Assembly: GCA_934643145.1 (NCBI GenBank)
Contig: CAKUBM010000004.1
Location: 1 to 64,000, forward strand
DNA from: an uncultured Collinsella sp.
Lineage (GTDB): Bacteria; Actinomycetota; Coriobacteriia; Coriobacteriales; Coriobacteriaceae
Direction of reading: 5' to 3'
DNA length: 64,000 nucleotides
Below the pieces are notes generated by a model that saw nothing but the letters and a program-made list of their open reading frames with translations, was not told the DNA's origin and did no database searches. Position numbers and translations under genes: made by a program. Position 1 is the stretch's first letter. The number at the start of each line of letters is the position of its first letter. Shown piece by piece: positions 33,501-45,761 of this stretch.

Positions 33501-36500
33501 GCGACGATCTCGCCGTCGGAGCCGTCGGCCTTCACCTTGAGCAGCTCGAAGGTGAACTTGTCGTCCGCGGTGAGCTTGCGGCCGTCGAGCTTCTTGACCG
33601 CCTTCGCGGTAAAGCTGCCCTCGGGCGCCTTGTACGTATTAGTAAACGTCGGCGAAGCGTTGAGGATGCCGCCGTCCTCGTACTTGACGGAGCAGTCGAG
33701 CTTGGCGGGGTCATCGGTCGCAACGGTAGCGGTCACCGTCACATAGTGCTTACCGGTGTCGTAGGAAACGCCCGTCTCGGTGCCAGCCTTCTCGCGCATG
33801 AGGTAACGGTGCTCGCCGGCGGAGGCCAGCGTGACGCTCGGGAACGCCACGTTGCCGTCGCCGTCGTTGGTGGCCGTCGCGATCGTCTTGCCGGCCGTGC
33901 CGTCCGCCCCGGCCTCAACGAGCTCGAAGGTGAACTCGCCGGCCTTGAGCTCACGGCCCTCGAGTTTCTTCTTAGCGCTCACGGTAAAGCTGCCCTTGGG
34001 CTTCACGGTGTAGGTGTTGGTGATGCTCTCCTTGGATTGCTTGCCCGCCTCGATCGAGCCCGTCACCGCGCCGCTCGCCTTGTAGCCCGCGGGGACGTCG
34101 AGCTCGGTGATGGTGTAGCCCAGGCCCGGCTCCAAGTCCTTCCAGGTCTTGGATTTGCCGGCCGTGAGGGTGAACTCCTCGCTCTCGCGCGCGGTATCCC
34201 AGTCGATGCGGAACTTGAAGCTCTTGCCGGCATCGCTCTCGGGCGCGCCCTTGACCTTCTTGGTGAAGGTGAGCGAGCCGTAGTGAGGCTCAACGGTCTT
34301 CGTCTTGTTGGCGAACACGGGCAGCGAGGACTTGCCGTCGTAGGTTACGTCCGCGCTCAGGGAGCCGTCGTCGGCAGCGGTTACCTTAACCGTGACGTTG
34401 CGCGCGGTCCCGTCATAGGTGATGTGATCTTTAACATGGTCGACGGCACCCTCGGGCTCGACCTCGGAGATGGTGTAGGTATAGGTTCCCGCCTTGTCAT
34501 AGGTGATTGAGCCGAAGTCCACCGCACCGCCCGCGCCGTTGGCGACCGTCAGGCTGCCGCCTGCGGCGCCTTCGGGCATGGGAGCCTCGCCCTCCGCGGC
34601 GAGCGTGAAGCTGAAGGCGTCGCCTGCGGCAGGCTCGCCGTCGAGCGTCTTGAGCGCGGTGATCGACGCGTTCGCAGATTTCTCGCCGTTCGAGACCTTG
34701 TTGGTGAACACCGCGGTCTTCATGCCCGCAGGATCGATAGTCCCCGACGTATCGGACGAGCTCACGAGCTTGTAGCCCGCGGGCGTCTTCTCGTACACGT
34801 TGTAGCCCGTGCCCGCCGGCAGGCCGTCGATCACGCCGGCCTCGCCAGCGCGCAGGGTGATGTCGAACGCGCCGTCCTTGATATCGACGCTGTTGTCGAT
34901 GGGCTTCCACTGTGCGGTGAGGGTCGCCGTGCCGCCCCTGCGGCTGATGCCCCCCTCGACCACGTCACCCGGCTGATAGATCTTGGACGGGTCGACGCTC
35001 GCGCTCAGTTTGTCGCCAGCGACCTTCCAGCCCGCAAATTCATAGTTCAACGAGTAGAACATGCACTTTGGGAAAGTGAAGGCATCGCCCTCCTTGGATG
35101 TCGCGGAGGCCATTTCTCCAGTGGCGTCATCGGAGTCCGCAGCATAGTTCACGGTATACGAAAAATTAATCGGCACACGGCGCCAGGTGCCAGGATGAGC
35201 GAAACCGTCGGCAAGCTCTGACGAAGCCAGCTGATCACCGTTTTCGACACACTCCCACGTATCGGTAAACAGGAGATTATCATAGGAGGACCCAAAGTTT
35301 GAACCCTCAGGCAGTCTGGTCTCTCCCCCCAAAACTACTTCATTGAGCGTTTTGCATAAGGAAAACATATTCAGCGCATACCATACCTCCGAGGTGTTCC
35401 AGCCGGAGAGATCGAGGGACGTCAGGGCCGAGCAGCCGTAGAACATTTCGCGCATGCCCGTCACGCACGAGGTGTCGAGGCCGGAGAGGTCGAGGGACGT
35501 CAGGGCCGAGCAGCCGTAGAACATCCAGCCCATGTCGGCCACCTTCGAGGTGTTCCAGCCGGAGAGGCCGAGGGACGTCAGGGCCGAGCAGCCGTTGAAC
35601 ATGTGGCCCATGTCCGTCACGCACGAGGTGTCGAGGCCGGAGAGGTCGAGGGACTTGAGGCCCGAGCAGCCGCCGAACATGTCGTTCATACCGGTCACCT
35701 TCGAGGTGTTCCAGCCGGAGAGGTCGAGGGACGTCAGGGCCGAGCAGCCGTAGAACATGCCGTTCATACCGGTCACCTTCGAGGTGTTCCAGCCGGAGAG
35801 GTTGAGGGACGTCAGGGCCGAGCAGCGGCTGAACATGGAGCTCATGTCGGTCACCTCCGAGGTCTTCCAGCCGGAGAGGTTGAGGGACGTCAGGGCCGAG
35901 CAGCCGCTGAACATGGAGCGCATGTCCGTCACCTCCGAGGTGTTCCAGCCGGAGAGGTCGAGGGACGTCAGGGCCGAGCAGTCGCGGAACATCCAGCCCA
36001 TGTCGGTCACCTTCGAGGTGTTCCAGCCGGAGAGGTCGAGGGACTTGAGGGCCGAACAGCCCTCGAACATGGAGCGCATGTCCGTCGTCACGCACGAGGT
36101 GTCGAGACCGGAGAGGTCGAGGGACGTCAGGGCCGAGCATTTGTAGAACATGTAGTTAATGTCGGTCACCTTCGAGGTGTTCCAGCCGGAGAGGTCGAGG
36201 GACTTGAGGGCCGAGCAGCCGTAGAACATGTAGCTTATGTCCGTCACGCACGAGGTGTCGAGGCCGGAGAGGTCGAGGGACGTCAGGGCCGAGCAGTCGC
36301 GGAACATGGAGCACATGTCCGTCACGCACGAGGTGTCGAGGCCGGAGGGGTCGAGGGACTTGAGGGCCGAGCAGCCGCTGAACATGGCTACCATGTCCGT
36401 CACGCACGAGGTGTCGAGGCCGGAGAGGTCGAGGGACGTCAGGTCATTGCAGCCTTTGAACATGGAGTGCATGTCCGTCACGTTGGAAGTATCCAGACCC

Positions 36501-39500
36501 GAGATCTCAAGAGTCGTCAGGTCATAGCAGCCGTAGAACATAGCGCGCATGCTGGTTGCCTCGGAAGTTGACAAGTAGCCCACTATTGAACGGAGATTAC
36601 CCAGCTCTGCGTATTCAGTGACGTCAGACCAGCAGTTGCAGTCGTCCGTCTCGCATCCGTTCTCAAGCTCAAGGTACATGACAACATACCCTTTTGCCCT
36701 AATGACTTTTCTCAAATCGAGCCAATTAAACTTTCCCGCATGCACGCGCATGGCGCCGTCTTCATAGAGGTCCCATTTGCTGGTACCCACGATGCCGCTT
36801 TCCCTGAGCGTGCCGTGCACCAAAGCGTCAGGCAGCATTACCTTTTTGTCCTTGTAGAGGCCGTTTTGGAAATCTTCGTACCAGTTCTTGATATTGATAT
36901 TGGGGTCCTCGGCGGCAGCCGCTTTTGCTTTTGCCCTTGCCCTTGCGGGGGCCTTTGACATATTCGTGGATGAATCGTCCACTCCTGCAGAAGTCTGCCC
37001 GGATTCGGCAGCCTCTCCGGCCTCATTGTTAGTGCCGGCGGCGGCAAGTTGCGCTCCCAGCGGCTCAACCGCGCTCGCGGATGCTTCAACAGGCTTTGCC
37101 GCAACGGCAGCTGCGCCCAGGAGGGCGTTCAGCGACCGTCCGTCCGAACTCAAAACCATTTCTGCGGCAGGAGGCTCGCTCGACTGGGCGGCGGCAGTCG
37201 CCGCCTCGTCCGCGGCGTCGCCCTCGCCGGTATAGGCCTCGCGCTTAAAGGAATACGAGCCGTCCTCGGGCAGGTTCTTGCCGGTGAGTTGCACGCGGAA
37301 CGTGAACTCCTTGTTGGGATCGGGGTTGTCGCCTTCCATCGTTTTAGCGATGCGCAGCTTACCGTCCTTGAGCTTGTTCTTAAAGACCGGCTTGGCATCG
37401 GAGCTTACGTCAAAACCCAGCGCGCCGTCGCCGTTGTCCACCACCTTCACGGTATAGACGAACGAACGCTGGCTGTCGTAGTCCACTGTGGAATCGGCAC
37501 CTTCGCCCGCGGGCACAACCTCGCTCACACGGAAGCGATAGGTCTTACCGGCGTCCGCCTCGGTAAACTGCAGCGCCTGGACGCTCTCATGGCTAAAGAC
37601 AATCTTGCCGTCGGCCGAGTTGGTGGTAGTGCCGACCGCTTCGGCCTGCTCGTTGTCGCCCTCGCCCGTCAGCTTCTCCAGCTTAAAGGTGAATTCATCG
37701 TCCTTGAGGTCACGGCCTTCGAGCGTCTTCCATGCTTTGAGGTCGACAGTTCCTGACGCATGGTATGCGTTGGTGAACGTCGGCGCAGAACCATCCCCGT
37801 AGGAGACGTCGCACGCAAGCGTACCGTCACCGTTGTCGGTCACCGAGACCGTAGCCGTGGCGGCGGCATCGGAATAGGTATAGCCCGCGGCTCCGGTATT
37901 TCGCTCACGGATGGTATAGGTGTATGTTTTGCCCACGTCGGCCAGACCATACTTAATAGCCCCGAAGTTCACCGCACCGTCGGCGGCGTTGCGCGCGGTA
38001 ACCACGATGTTACCGGCCTCGTCCAGCACGTCGAACGTAAACTGTTTAGCCTTGAGCTTGCGCCCCTCGAGCACCTTCGTGGCACTGAGGTACGCCTTAC
38101 CGGTGGCGTTATACGTATTGGTGAAGCTCGCAGTGGCGGCGCGCTCCTCGCCGGCACGAATCGTGCCCGTAGCGCCCGTGGAATCGGTCTTCTTGAAGCC
38201 CGCGGCCTTGGCCTCGGTCACCTCATAGGTAGTCTCGGAGGGAATACCCGTGATGGTCGCCGTCTGGCCGCCGCGCAGCTTAATGGTGTCGCCGTTGCCC
38301 ACCGTACCTGTGGCGACCTGCGCACCTGCCGCATCGGTCACCGCGTAGGCGAACGTGCCGCCCTCGGGCTCGCCCTCGGGGGTGGTCAGCGCCAGCTTAA
38401 ACGAGAACTCCTTCTGTGCGCTCACGTCCGTGGCATCCTGTACGGCCTTACTGATCTTGAGCGTACCGTAAGGGTTGTACGTGTTGGTGACATCCATGCC
38501 GGCAATGCTCGTCACGTAGCCCTCATAGTAGGTTTCCTCGCGTACCTCGTATGCAATCTCTATGCCATGGTCGCGATACTTGGGTAGGCTACCGAAGCTG
38601 TAGTTCCAATCGCCAGAGTCCGCAGCCTTGACGGTCTTGCTCTTGACCAGCTCGCCATCGGCGTAGAGGTCGATCTTGACCTCCTTGGGGCGCTTGCCCG
38701 CGGCGTCGTTGGCGTCGTCCCAAATCTTGCGGCCGGCGATCTCGACCGTCTCGACCCTATGCTTGTTGGTGACCGTAAACTCATAACCCGTATCGGTAGG
38801 GTTCATGCGCACGTCGGCCAGATAGCCCTCGGGCGTCTCCTCCTTGACACTGTAGGCGATGGTATCACCCTCGTCATTGAGAACGCACAGTCCGTCATCA
38901 GACCCAAAACTTGCCTGCCAATTGTTAACATCACTCAGCACGGCGCTCTTGCCCGTGTCCTGCCCATCGGCGTACAGATGCACCGTCACGCTCTGGGGGC
39001 GCTTGCCGTCCCGGTCATCGCTGTCGGACCAAGCCTTCTTTATCGTGATGCCAAAAGGCTTGAGACCAACCTTGGTGTAGTCTTTGCGGATCACCTGGTT
39101 GGGCGACTCCACGCCCACGTTACTGATTGTCGTGCAGCGCAAGATGGCATTGTTGTAGGCATGAGCGCCGCCGGTGAGACCGGACTCGCTCTCCCCCTCT
39201 GTAAGGTCGGTATCGAACCACCTACCGTACGCGGTGGGATCTTGCTCAAGGTCCTTGACCTCGGGCGCCCGCATGCGAATCGTAAACGCCGCCGTATCGC
39301 CCTCGTCCACCACAAAGTCACTGCCGTCGGTCTTTTTGGTAGCGTCCACGGCAACCGCGGTCACGTCATCGAGGCTCCCCTCATACGATTCCGCCGGCGT
39401 CCAGATGGAGCGATCCTTGAGGTCGGCTTGAGCCTCCTTGCTCTCGGAATCGAGTGTAAGCTGGTCTGCCGGCACCGTCGAATAATACACATGCGGATCG

Positions 39501-42500
39501 GCACCCGCACGCTCGAGAACGCTCACGTCCACACCCAGCAGGTGGCCCTTCCACATGGCATCGCCTGCATCGGGCTTGTCTCCTTGGATGGTCTTGCTTG
39601 CCGGGTCGAACGCATCGACTGCATCGAAGAAGCGAATGTCCTTGGCACTCGAGTTGTCAGGGTTGTTGAGCGAGATGCGATAGCTGTACACGCCGTTCTC
39701 AAAGACGTTGCGAGCACCGTCCTTGTCGAGGCCCGAGCTCCACGCGCCCTCGTCATTAGTGTCAACCTTCTTGTCGAGCTGCGCCACCGACCACGACAGG
39801 TGGTCGAGCTTGACCGATACGCGGGCATATACGAACGACGAGTTATCGCTCTCGGGATCAAGGTCGGTCATGGCATCCTCGACGCCCTTGACCGCATCCT
39901 TGGACGCCTGGTTGTTGCCCGCAAGCGGATTGTCGGGCTCGCCCTTGTAGCCGGCGATGGTACCCCAGCGGGGTTCCGCGCTTTCGTAGGCAATGTTGTT
40001 GACGAGCGTGGATCCATAGTCGCGCTCGGTGTCGAACGAGTAGACGGCGTCGAACTTCAGCGTGATTTTATCGCCGTAGCCGTCGTAGGGCTGGTTACCG
40101 GCGCTCCACCTGCTGCGGTACTCCGGATTGGGGGCAACGCGCGTTTTCACCGTCATGAGCGTACGCCCGGTGCCCTTATAGTTGCGCTTGAGGCCCACGC
40201 TCTCCACCGCGTTGTCGCCATTGAGCTTGACGGTGCCCAGCTTGGGCTCAACGCCCTTGGGCAGCAGATCGTAGAAAGTGCCGGCCGTATCTGGCGTAAA
40301 GATGCCCGCCGCCGCGGCCTCGTTGTAGTCGGTAAGGGTCGTGAGGTTGGTCTGCTCGTACACATTGGCCGTGTAGTGGAGCGTGGTTGTCTGACCGTCC
40401 TTGTCGGTATCGTATTTCACGCCCTTGTCCATGCTGATGCCCGATGCCGCGCCCGTCAGGAAATCATCATCGCTCTTGGGGCCGCACTCCACGATGAGGT
40501 CGCCGTTGAAGTCGTAGTTGTACGACTTTGCGGTATTGCGCAGGATCGTCTCGGGCGTATCGGAGTCCTTAAAGAGCTGGTCCACGCGCGCACGGATGCG
40601 CTCCGTGGGCTTAAGGCGCACGTAGGGGTGCATGATATAGGTGACGCCCGCCGTCTTGGTGCTCAAGCAGGTCTTGATATCGGTCACGCCGGCGTCCTTG
40701 GGAAACAGCAGTCGCGTTCCGTCTGCGCTCACACTCGCACCATTTTGCGGCTCCACGGCAACTGCACCGGAACGGTAGCTGACGGTGCCGTAGCGCACCC
40801 AGTTGTCGCCCTCCTCGGTACCGGATTTCACCGAACCCCAGATCTCGATATCGGGCTGTTTGGCGTTATCGCCGTCCACCACATAGCCGTAGTTGCCCGC
40901 CCCGATGCTGCCATAGTGAACAGCACCGTCGGAGTCCTCGTAATAGCCATAACCCGTCTGCGTGTAGCGTTGGTAGCCGTAGACCGTGGGCTTGTCGACG
41001 CTCACGCCCTCAAACTCAAAGTCGTCCGCCGTGAGGTCGTCGTCGGTATGGTCGAAGCGCACCGAGTAATCGGGGGTCTCCATGCGCACGGCCTGCTTGC
41101 CGTAGTCGCCCGCGAGGAACTGGTTATAGTCGGTCTTGCCGCCCTTGTCCGTAGTCCAGGGTCCGGTAAAGCCCACGGTCTCCACATCGTAGCTACACAC
41201 GGCATCGCGCCCTAAACGCAGGCTATCGAGCGCATATGGGTAGTTATCGCACTTGCCACGTTTGCTCGAGTACGAGCCGTTTGAATATTTGAACACGTTA
41301 AAATGCCCGTGCGGGTCTTGGAACTTGATGGGAGAGTAGGTAAGCTGCGCTGTTGCCGGGGCAGAAGTGACCTCGTGATCATCCGCCGAGGTGAGCGTGT
41401 AGCCCACCTTGTGCTTAAGCTTATAGTGCCCGCCCAGCTTAAACTGGTCCTTGGGGTATGCCATGTAGGTGTGCAGATAACCCGTACTGTTATTGGAGCT
41501 CACATAATCAAGGCAGTTCTCGGCGGTAAAGCGAATATCCTGCGTGGCATCGTCGCCCTTGTTGCCGACCGTCTTACCGTTATAGCTCACGCCCAAAAGC
41601 TTCGCCTCGTAACCGCTGTCGCGCCGTCGGTCGATCCCTGCAGCACGTACTTTTGGTTTCCACGCGCGCTTGTCCACGAGTACCAGTCAATATAGATGTA
41701 CTTGTCGGCATCGGCGGGCTTGAGCTCCTCGGGCCAATTGGAAGGCCAGTTCTCGGAGAGACTCTGGCCGCGCAGCTCGGCACCGCTGATGGCCTCTTGC
41801 GTGTCCACGCTCGCATCGAGCTTATTGGATGTCATGGAAAGCACGTTGCCGGCGTGCGTGGTGAGGTTGACCGTGCCGTAGAAGTTGTCGGTGACGTACT
41901 TCTCCACCTCGGTGGGAAGGGCGTCAGCAGCATGCGCCTTCTCGCCGTCGGCGAGCTGACCGTTGCCCACAAGCTCGATGGGGTCGAGTTTACGCACGGC
42001 AAACTCAAAGCTCGCCTGCGTGGCGGCGGAGAACTCGCAGGTGTTGCTCAGCACATAGCTGTCGTCCATCTCGGTGTAGGCAAACGTGGACTGCTGACTC
42101 GGCGCCTCGGGGACCGCCGCCTCCAGCTCGCCCGCCGGCTTGCCGTCGCGGTCGGAGAAAATGTACTTGGGAACGACGATCTGGATCTCGCCCTCCTTAT
42201 AGCTGTACTGGCCCGAGAGTGCGACCGAGAGCTTCATCTTGACCGAGAACTCGTCGGCTTTGGGCACAAGGGAAAGACGCGCCGGGCTGTTGTCCTCGGC
42301 ATCATCGGGCGTCGCCCATGCAACGGTGATGTTCTCGATGCGTTGGTCGTCGCCCGAAATAGGATTCTGATTATTTGTCTGGGGCTCTTGCTTGCCCTGT
42401 TTTTTCGCCGCACGCAAGGCCGAGGGAGATGCCTGCGTTGCAAGTGCCTGCTCAGACTGTGCCGGCGGGGCAACGAGCTTCACGTTCGGACTGTCGAAGT

Positions 42501-42972
42501 TGGAAGCGTCGACGACGCCGGTTGAGTCGGCGTCTGTGCTGTCGGCGGCGTTGGCTGCGGGCGCCGTAGCGACATCAGTCTTGGCGGAGTCGTCGATCGA
42601 GGAGGAGTCGGAAGTATCGGGGCCGGGTGCGGCATCGCCCTGAGACGTAGAATCGTTCGTGGCGTTACCGTTGCTACCGGTATTGTCGCCTTCGCCCACA
42701 TTTGTAGTGGAGCCTTCGTTGGCACTCTGGACCTCTGCGAGCAGTTGCTGGTCCTGCTGTTCTTGCTCGACCGCTTCGGCTATGGCGGAAACGGGCATCG
42801 TCTGCATGACCATCACAGCCGAAGCAATGGTAACCAGAGCAATCTTGACAGCAAAGGCGGCCTTCAGGCGTGTCCTGCGAAAGCAACGACGCCGGGGCAT
42901 CTCCGTCGAGGCGACCCCCGTTCCCTTGGCAAATTCGGTGTCCCCGTCTTTTCGGTCTGCGTGCTTGAACAT
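30578..42972 (-). CDS. giant LPXTG-type adhesin with isopeptide and BspA repeats, frameshifted
   Basis: This is a cell-wall-anchored surface protein of about 4,130 codons. ATG 42972 has GGGGGAG 4 nt upstream. A signal sequence lies at about residues 25-67 (KAAFAVKIALVTIASAVMV, ending AIAEA). Two Cna-B-like domains lie near nt 39050-38480, and two pilin-type isopeptide domains (K.LEGR.LK...F.F) near 38100-37450. A block of 15 BspA/DUF285 repeats lies at 36545-35340. At least nine more isopeptide domains span 34000-30785. The C-terminus is a Pro/Thr spacer, MPSTGDD, a hydrophobic helix and RRRKRR, a sortase signal with Met in place of Leu. The length is 1 nt short of a multiple of three. The 5' frame runs into a stop at 41587, and the main frame joins near 41613-41640, so there is a 1-base deletion or a sequencing error. 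Confidence 0.85.
30785..34000 (-). repeat. tandem array of Spy0128/FctA-like isopeptide domains
   Basis: Nine consecutive domains of roughly 100-120 codons each begin with a motif such as KRLEGRKLKEGEFEF. Each runs through YRIREK.G...V.YD to a closing PTFTN.Y. The lysine early in the motif and the Asn of FTN are the residues that form internal isopeptide bonds in streptococcal pilins. Neighbouring copies are near-identical in DNA over long stretches. Confidence 0.8.
35340..36545 (-). repeat. 78-bp tandem repeats encoding BspA/DUF285 units
   Basis: There are fifteen complete 26-codon units of the form CSALTSLDLSGWNTSKVTDM. Two types are mixed, GLDTSCVTDM and GWNTS(K/E)VTDM. One unit has an extra threonine codon (CVTTDM). 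The DNA of adjacent units is nearly identical, so unit number should change by recombination. Confidence 0.92.
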
Positions 42973-43343
42973 GATGACTCCCCCGAGCACGTTCGTCCCG
43001 CCGCGGCGGTGTGTCGCGGCGCGCAGCCAAGGCGTTGCCTCATGCAAGTTCAGTCGAGAGTTAGCAGCCCTCTCATTCCCATCGATGCTGCTGTTCGGCT
43101 GCCGAAGCGTTTACGAGTTGCTTATGCTTCTAGCGCACCAACAAAACAATCACGGCAAATCAATGCTGCAAGGCAATACATCAACTGCAATTTCCACTGC
43201 GCCTTTCGGCACAGTAATTCCATATTTGATTGGATGATACGCCTTGTTTAGCCATCTTAGATATTAAGGCGTGGGCGGTAGCCTTTATGCCGTGAACGGT
43301 TAAAATGCCCCCGCAGCCTTAAGCTACGAGGGCATCGCATCAG

Positions 43344-43381
43344 ACCACCACAAAGGTGCCTGTCCCCTTTGTGGTGGTTTT
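43344..43381. repeat. REP-like hairpin C, inverted orientation
   Basis: ACCACCACAAAGG pairs with CCTTTGTGGTGGT around TGCCTGTCC, the complement of the loop in copies A and B. Confidence 0.85.
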
Positions 43382-43394
43382 GGCCCGAGATAGT

Positions 43395-43433
43395 AAGAAA
43401 CCCGGTCCTGCACGAGGCAGAACCGGGTTTCTT
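43395..43433 (-). terminator. rplKA terminator
   Basis: A 14-bp stem (43397-43410 with 43418-43431, one mismatch) is rich in CCCGGT. It lies 37 bp past the rplA stop. Confidence 0.85.
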
Positions 43434-43469
43434 TAGCAATGCTTGCTTTGCTCAGGCAGTAACCGTTAG

Positions 43470-44177
43470 TTACTCAGCCAGGAAGTCACGCTGGATAGCG
43501 GGATCGACCTTGACGCCAGGGCCCATGGTGGAAGACACGGAGATGGACTTGACGTACTTGCCCTTAGCAGAAGAGGGCTTGACGCGCAGGATCTCGGTGT
43601 ACAGGGCAGCGTAGTTCTCGACGAGCTGCTGCTCGGAGAAGGACTTCTTGCCCAGGGGCACGTGGCAGATGCCGTAGCGGTCGGCGCGATACTCAACGCG
43701 GCCGGCCTTGAGCTCGGAGACCATCTTGGCGACGTCCATGGTCACGGTGCCGAGCTTGGGGTTCGGCATGAGGCCACGGGGACCAAGGATCTTACCGATG
43801 CGGCCAACCTTGGCCATCATGTTCGGCGTAGCGATAGCGGCGTCGAAGTTGATCTCGCCCTTCTGGATCTGGGCGACGAGCTCGTCGGAACCGATGATGT
43901 CGGCGCCGGCAGCCTCGGCCTCGCGGGCCTTCTCGCCCTCGGCGAAGACGGCAACACGAACGGTCTTGCCGGTGCCGTGGGGCAGGGAGATGGAACCACG
44001 GATGTTCTGGTCAGCCTTACGAGTATCAATGCCCAGACGGAAGTGGGCCTCGACGGTCTCGTCGAACTTGGCGGTGTCGAGCTCCTTGATGAGCTTGGCA
44101 GCCTGAAGGGGGGTGTAGAGCGTGGCGCGGTCGATCTTCTCGGCAGCGGCGTTATAGCTCTTACCATGCTTAGCCAT
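43470..44177 (-). CDS. rplA: ribosomal protein uL1
   Basis: This is the L1 stalk protein of the 50S subunit, 235 aa, which helps release deacylated tRNA and represses its own operon in other bacteria. The conserved block [19 protein letters not shown] is present. ATG 44177 (MAKHGKSY) has AGGAGG 8 nt upstream; the ATG at 44183 would be too close. Here the operon ends after rplA instead of continuing to rplJ. Confidence 0.97.
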   Translation of the reverse strand: MAKHGKSYNAAAEKIDRATLYTPLQAAKLIKELDTAKFDETVEAHFRLGIDTRKADQNIRGSISLPHGTGKTVRVAVFAEGEKAREAEAAGADIIGSDELVAQIQKGEINFDAAIATPNMMAKVGRIGKILGPRGLMPNPKLGTVTMDVAKMVSELKAGRVEYRADRYGICHVPLGKKSFSEQQLVENYAALYTEILRVKPSSAKGKYVKSISVSSTMGPGVKVDPAIQRDFLAE

Positions 44178-44294
44178 GTGCATTACCTCCTGTGGTTAAA
44201 CGGGCGTGAGCCCTCCCACATCGTATCGTGTGCCCTATTGCACACATATAACGGGCGCCCCGGTCGGAGCACCCGTCATTACCTAAAGAAATCG

Positions 44295-44723
44295 CTACTC
44301 AGCGATGGTGACGCCCATGGAGCGGGCGGTACCGGCGATGATCTTCTTGGCGGCGTCAATGTCGTTGGCATTGAGGTCCGGCATCTTGATCTCGGCGATC
44401 TTGGTGAGCTGCTCCTGGGAGAGCTGACCGACCTTGTCGGCCTGAGGCTTAGCGGAACCAGACTTGAGGTTCAGCTCCTTCTTGATGAGGTGAGCCGCCG
44501 GCGGGGTCTTGGTGATGAAGGAGAAGGACTTATCCTCGTAGACAGAGATCTCAACGGGGATGATGTCGCCCTTCTTGTCCTGCGTCTCGGCGTTAAAGGC
44601 CTGGCAGAACTGCATGATGTTCACGCCAGCAGCGCCCAGGGCGGGGCCGACGGGAGGAGCGGGGTTAGCTGCACCAGCAGGAATCTGGAGCTTAATGACG
44701 TTGGCAACCTTCTTCTCAGCCAT
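44295..44723 (-). CDS. rplK: ribosomal protein uL11
   Basis: This is the GTPase-centre protein of the 50S subunit, 142 aa. The opening [22 protein letters not shown] and the C-terminal [10 protein letters not shown] are diagnostic. ATG 44723 follows AAAGGA by 6 nt. It is 117 bp upstream of rplA; the gap holds an imperfect GC hairpin (about 44247-44278) with no T tract. Confidence 0.97.
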   Translation of the reverse strand: MAEKKVANVIKLQIPAGAANPAPPVGPALGAAGVNIMQFCQAFNAETQDKKGDIIPVEISVYEDKSFSFITKTPPAAHLIKKELNLKSGSAKPQADKVGQLSQEQLTKIAEIKMPDLNANDIDAAKKIIAGTARSMGVTIAE

Positions 44724-44843
44724 GGTCATTCCTTTCGAATCACGAGTGTGAAGTACTTGCTATATCGTAAGCACGCACGTGTTAGAAGCACTTCTGAGAT
44801 GAGCAGTCACAGAAGAAGCACGCTCGCGCGAACGGACGAAAAC

Positions 44844-45380
44844 TTAAGCGATGACAGCGACCTGGTTAAAGTCGAGCTCGACCGGCGTCTCGCGGCCAAA
44901 GATCATCAACGTGACCTTGAGCTTGCCTGCCTCGGTGTTAACCTCGGAGACCTTGCCATCAAAGTCGGTAAGCGGACCATCGGTGACGCGGACGGACGTA
45001 CCGACCTCAATATCAACCGAGGTGCGCTTGGGCGAATCGCCCTTACCGGGACGACGAGTCATCTTATTGTACTCGTCGCGGGAAAGCGGAGCGGGCTTGC
45101 CGTTGCCGCCCAGGAAACCGGTGACACCGGGCGTGTTGCGAACACACGTCCAAGCATCGTCATCCATCTCCATGCGAACCAGGACATAACCCGGGAAAAT
45201 CTTGGAATCCTTGGTCTCGCGCTTGCCACCCTCTTTGATCTCGGTGACGCGCTCCATAGGAATCTCGATATCAAAGATACGGTCCTGCATGCCCATAGTC
45301 TCGATGCGATGCTCGAGATCGGACTTAACGCGGTTCTCGTATCCAGAGTAAGTGTGAACGACGTACCAACGCTTAGACAT
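44844..45380 (-). CDS. nusG: transcription termination/antitermination factor NusG
   Basis: It binds the RNA polymerase clamp and links it to Rho or ribosomes. At 178 aa it has the NGN domain ([22 protein letters not shown]) and a C-terminal KOW domain ([19 protein letters not shown]). It starts 3 nt after secE. In this window RNA polymerase itself shows unusual features in beta and beta', the surfaces NusG works on. Confidence 0.97.
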   Translation of the reverse strand: MSKRWYVVHTYSGYENRVKSDLEHRIETMGMQDRIFDIEIPMERVTEIKEGGKRETKDSKIFPGYVLVRMEMDDDAWTCVRNTPGVTGFLGGNGKPAPLSRDEYNKMTRRPGKGDSPKRTSVDIEVGTSVRVTDGPLTDFDGKVSEVNTEAGKLKVTLMIFGRETPVELDFNQVAVIA

Positions 45381-45383
45381 GGT

Positions 45384-45722
45384 TTAGCCCCTCAATCCAG
45401 AGAACAGAGCAAGAGCCTCGCCAAAGCCAGCATCGAGCAGAGCGATGACGACGCCGACGACAATCAGAGAAGCGCAAACGACGACCGAGTAGTTCACGAG
45501 CTCCTTCTTATCGGGCCACGTGACACGCTTCATCTCGGACTTCACCGAAGCGAAATACTTCTTGGTGCGGGCGAAGAAACCGGGCTTCTCGTTCTTCTTG
45601 GACTTCGCAGCCTTCTCGTTCTTCTTGGCAACGGCCTTCTTGGCCTCAACCTTGGAGTTGGCGGCAGCGTTGTTGGCAGGTGCCGGCTGCTGAGCCTTCT
45701 TCTTGTTCTTCTTGTTGGCCAT
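45384..45722 (-). CDS. secE: preprotein translocase subunit SecE
   Basis: This is an essential small subunit of the SecYEG channel. At 112 aa it has a long Lys/Ala-rich cytoplasmic N-terminus, the conserved FFARTKKYFASVKSEMKRV-TWPDKKEL amphipathic segment, and one membrane helix (about residues 79-101). It is followed by nusG with a 3-bp gap and preceded by tRNA-Trp. Confidence 0.95.
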   Translation of the reverse strand: MANKKNKKKAQQPAPANNAAANSKVEAKKAVAKKNEKAAKSKKNEKPGFFARTKKYFASVKSEMKRVTWPDKKELVNYSVVVCASLIVVGVVIALLDAGFGEALALFSGLRG

Positions 45723-45761
45723 TTGGGTTACCTCCGCGCAATGCGCTTATACATGAGTAAA

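Larger units (their letters stand above)
42973..43469. other. adhesin upstream region
   Basis: This 497-bp intergene holds the REP-like hairpin C and the rplA terminator at its right end. Between 42990 and 43340 I see no gene and no convincing promoter hexamers for the adhesin, although a promoter must lie here. Confidence 0.5.

Noticed and set aside
30704..34510. A 1268-codon plus-strand frame across the adhesin repeats.
   Set aside because: It is the antisense shadow of the isopeptide repeat array and repeats with the same period; there is no ribosome site.
35340..36545. A possible CRISPR or satellite array.
   Set aside because: The 78-bp period is exactly 26 codons in frame with the adhesin and encodes BspA units.
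38759..41215. An 818-codon plus-strand frame within the adhesin gene.
   Set aside because: It is antisense to coding sequence with clear domain matches on the minus strand.
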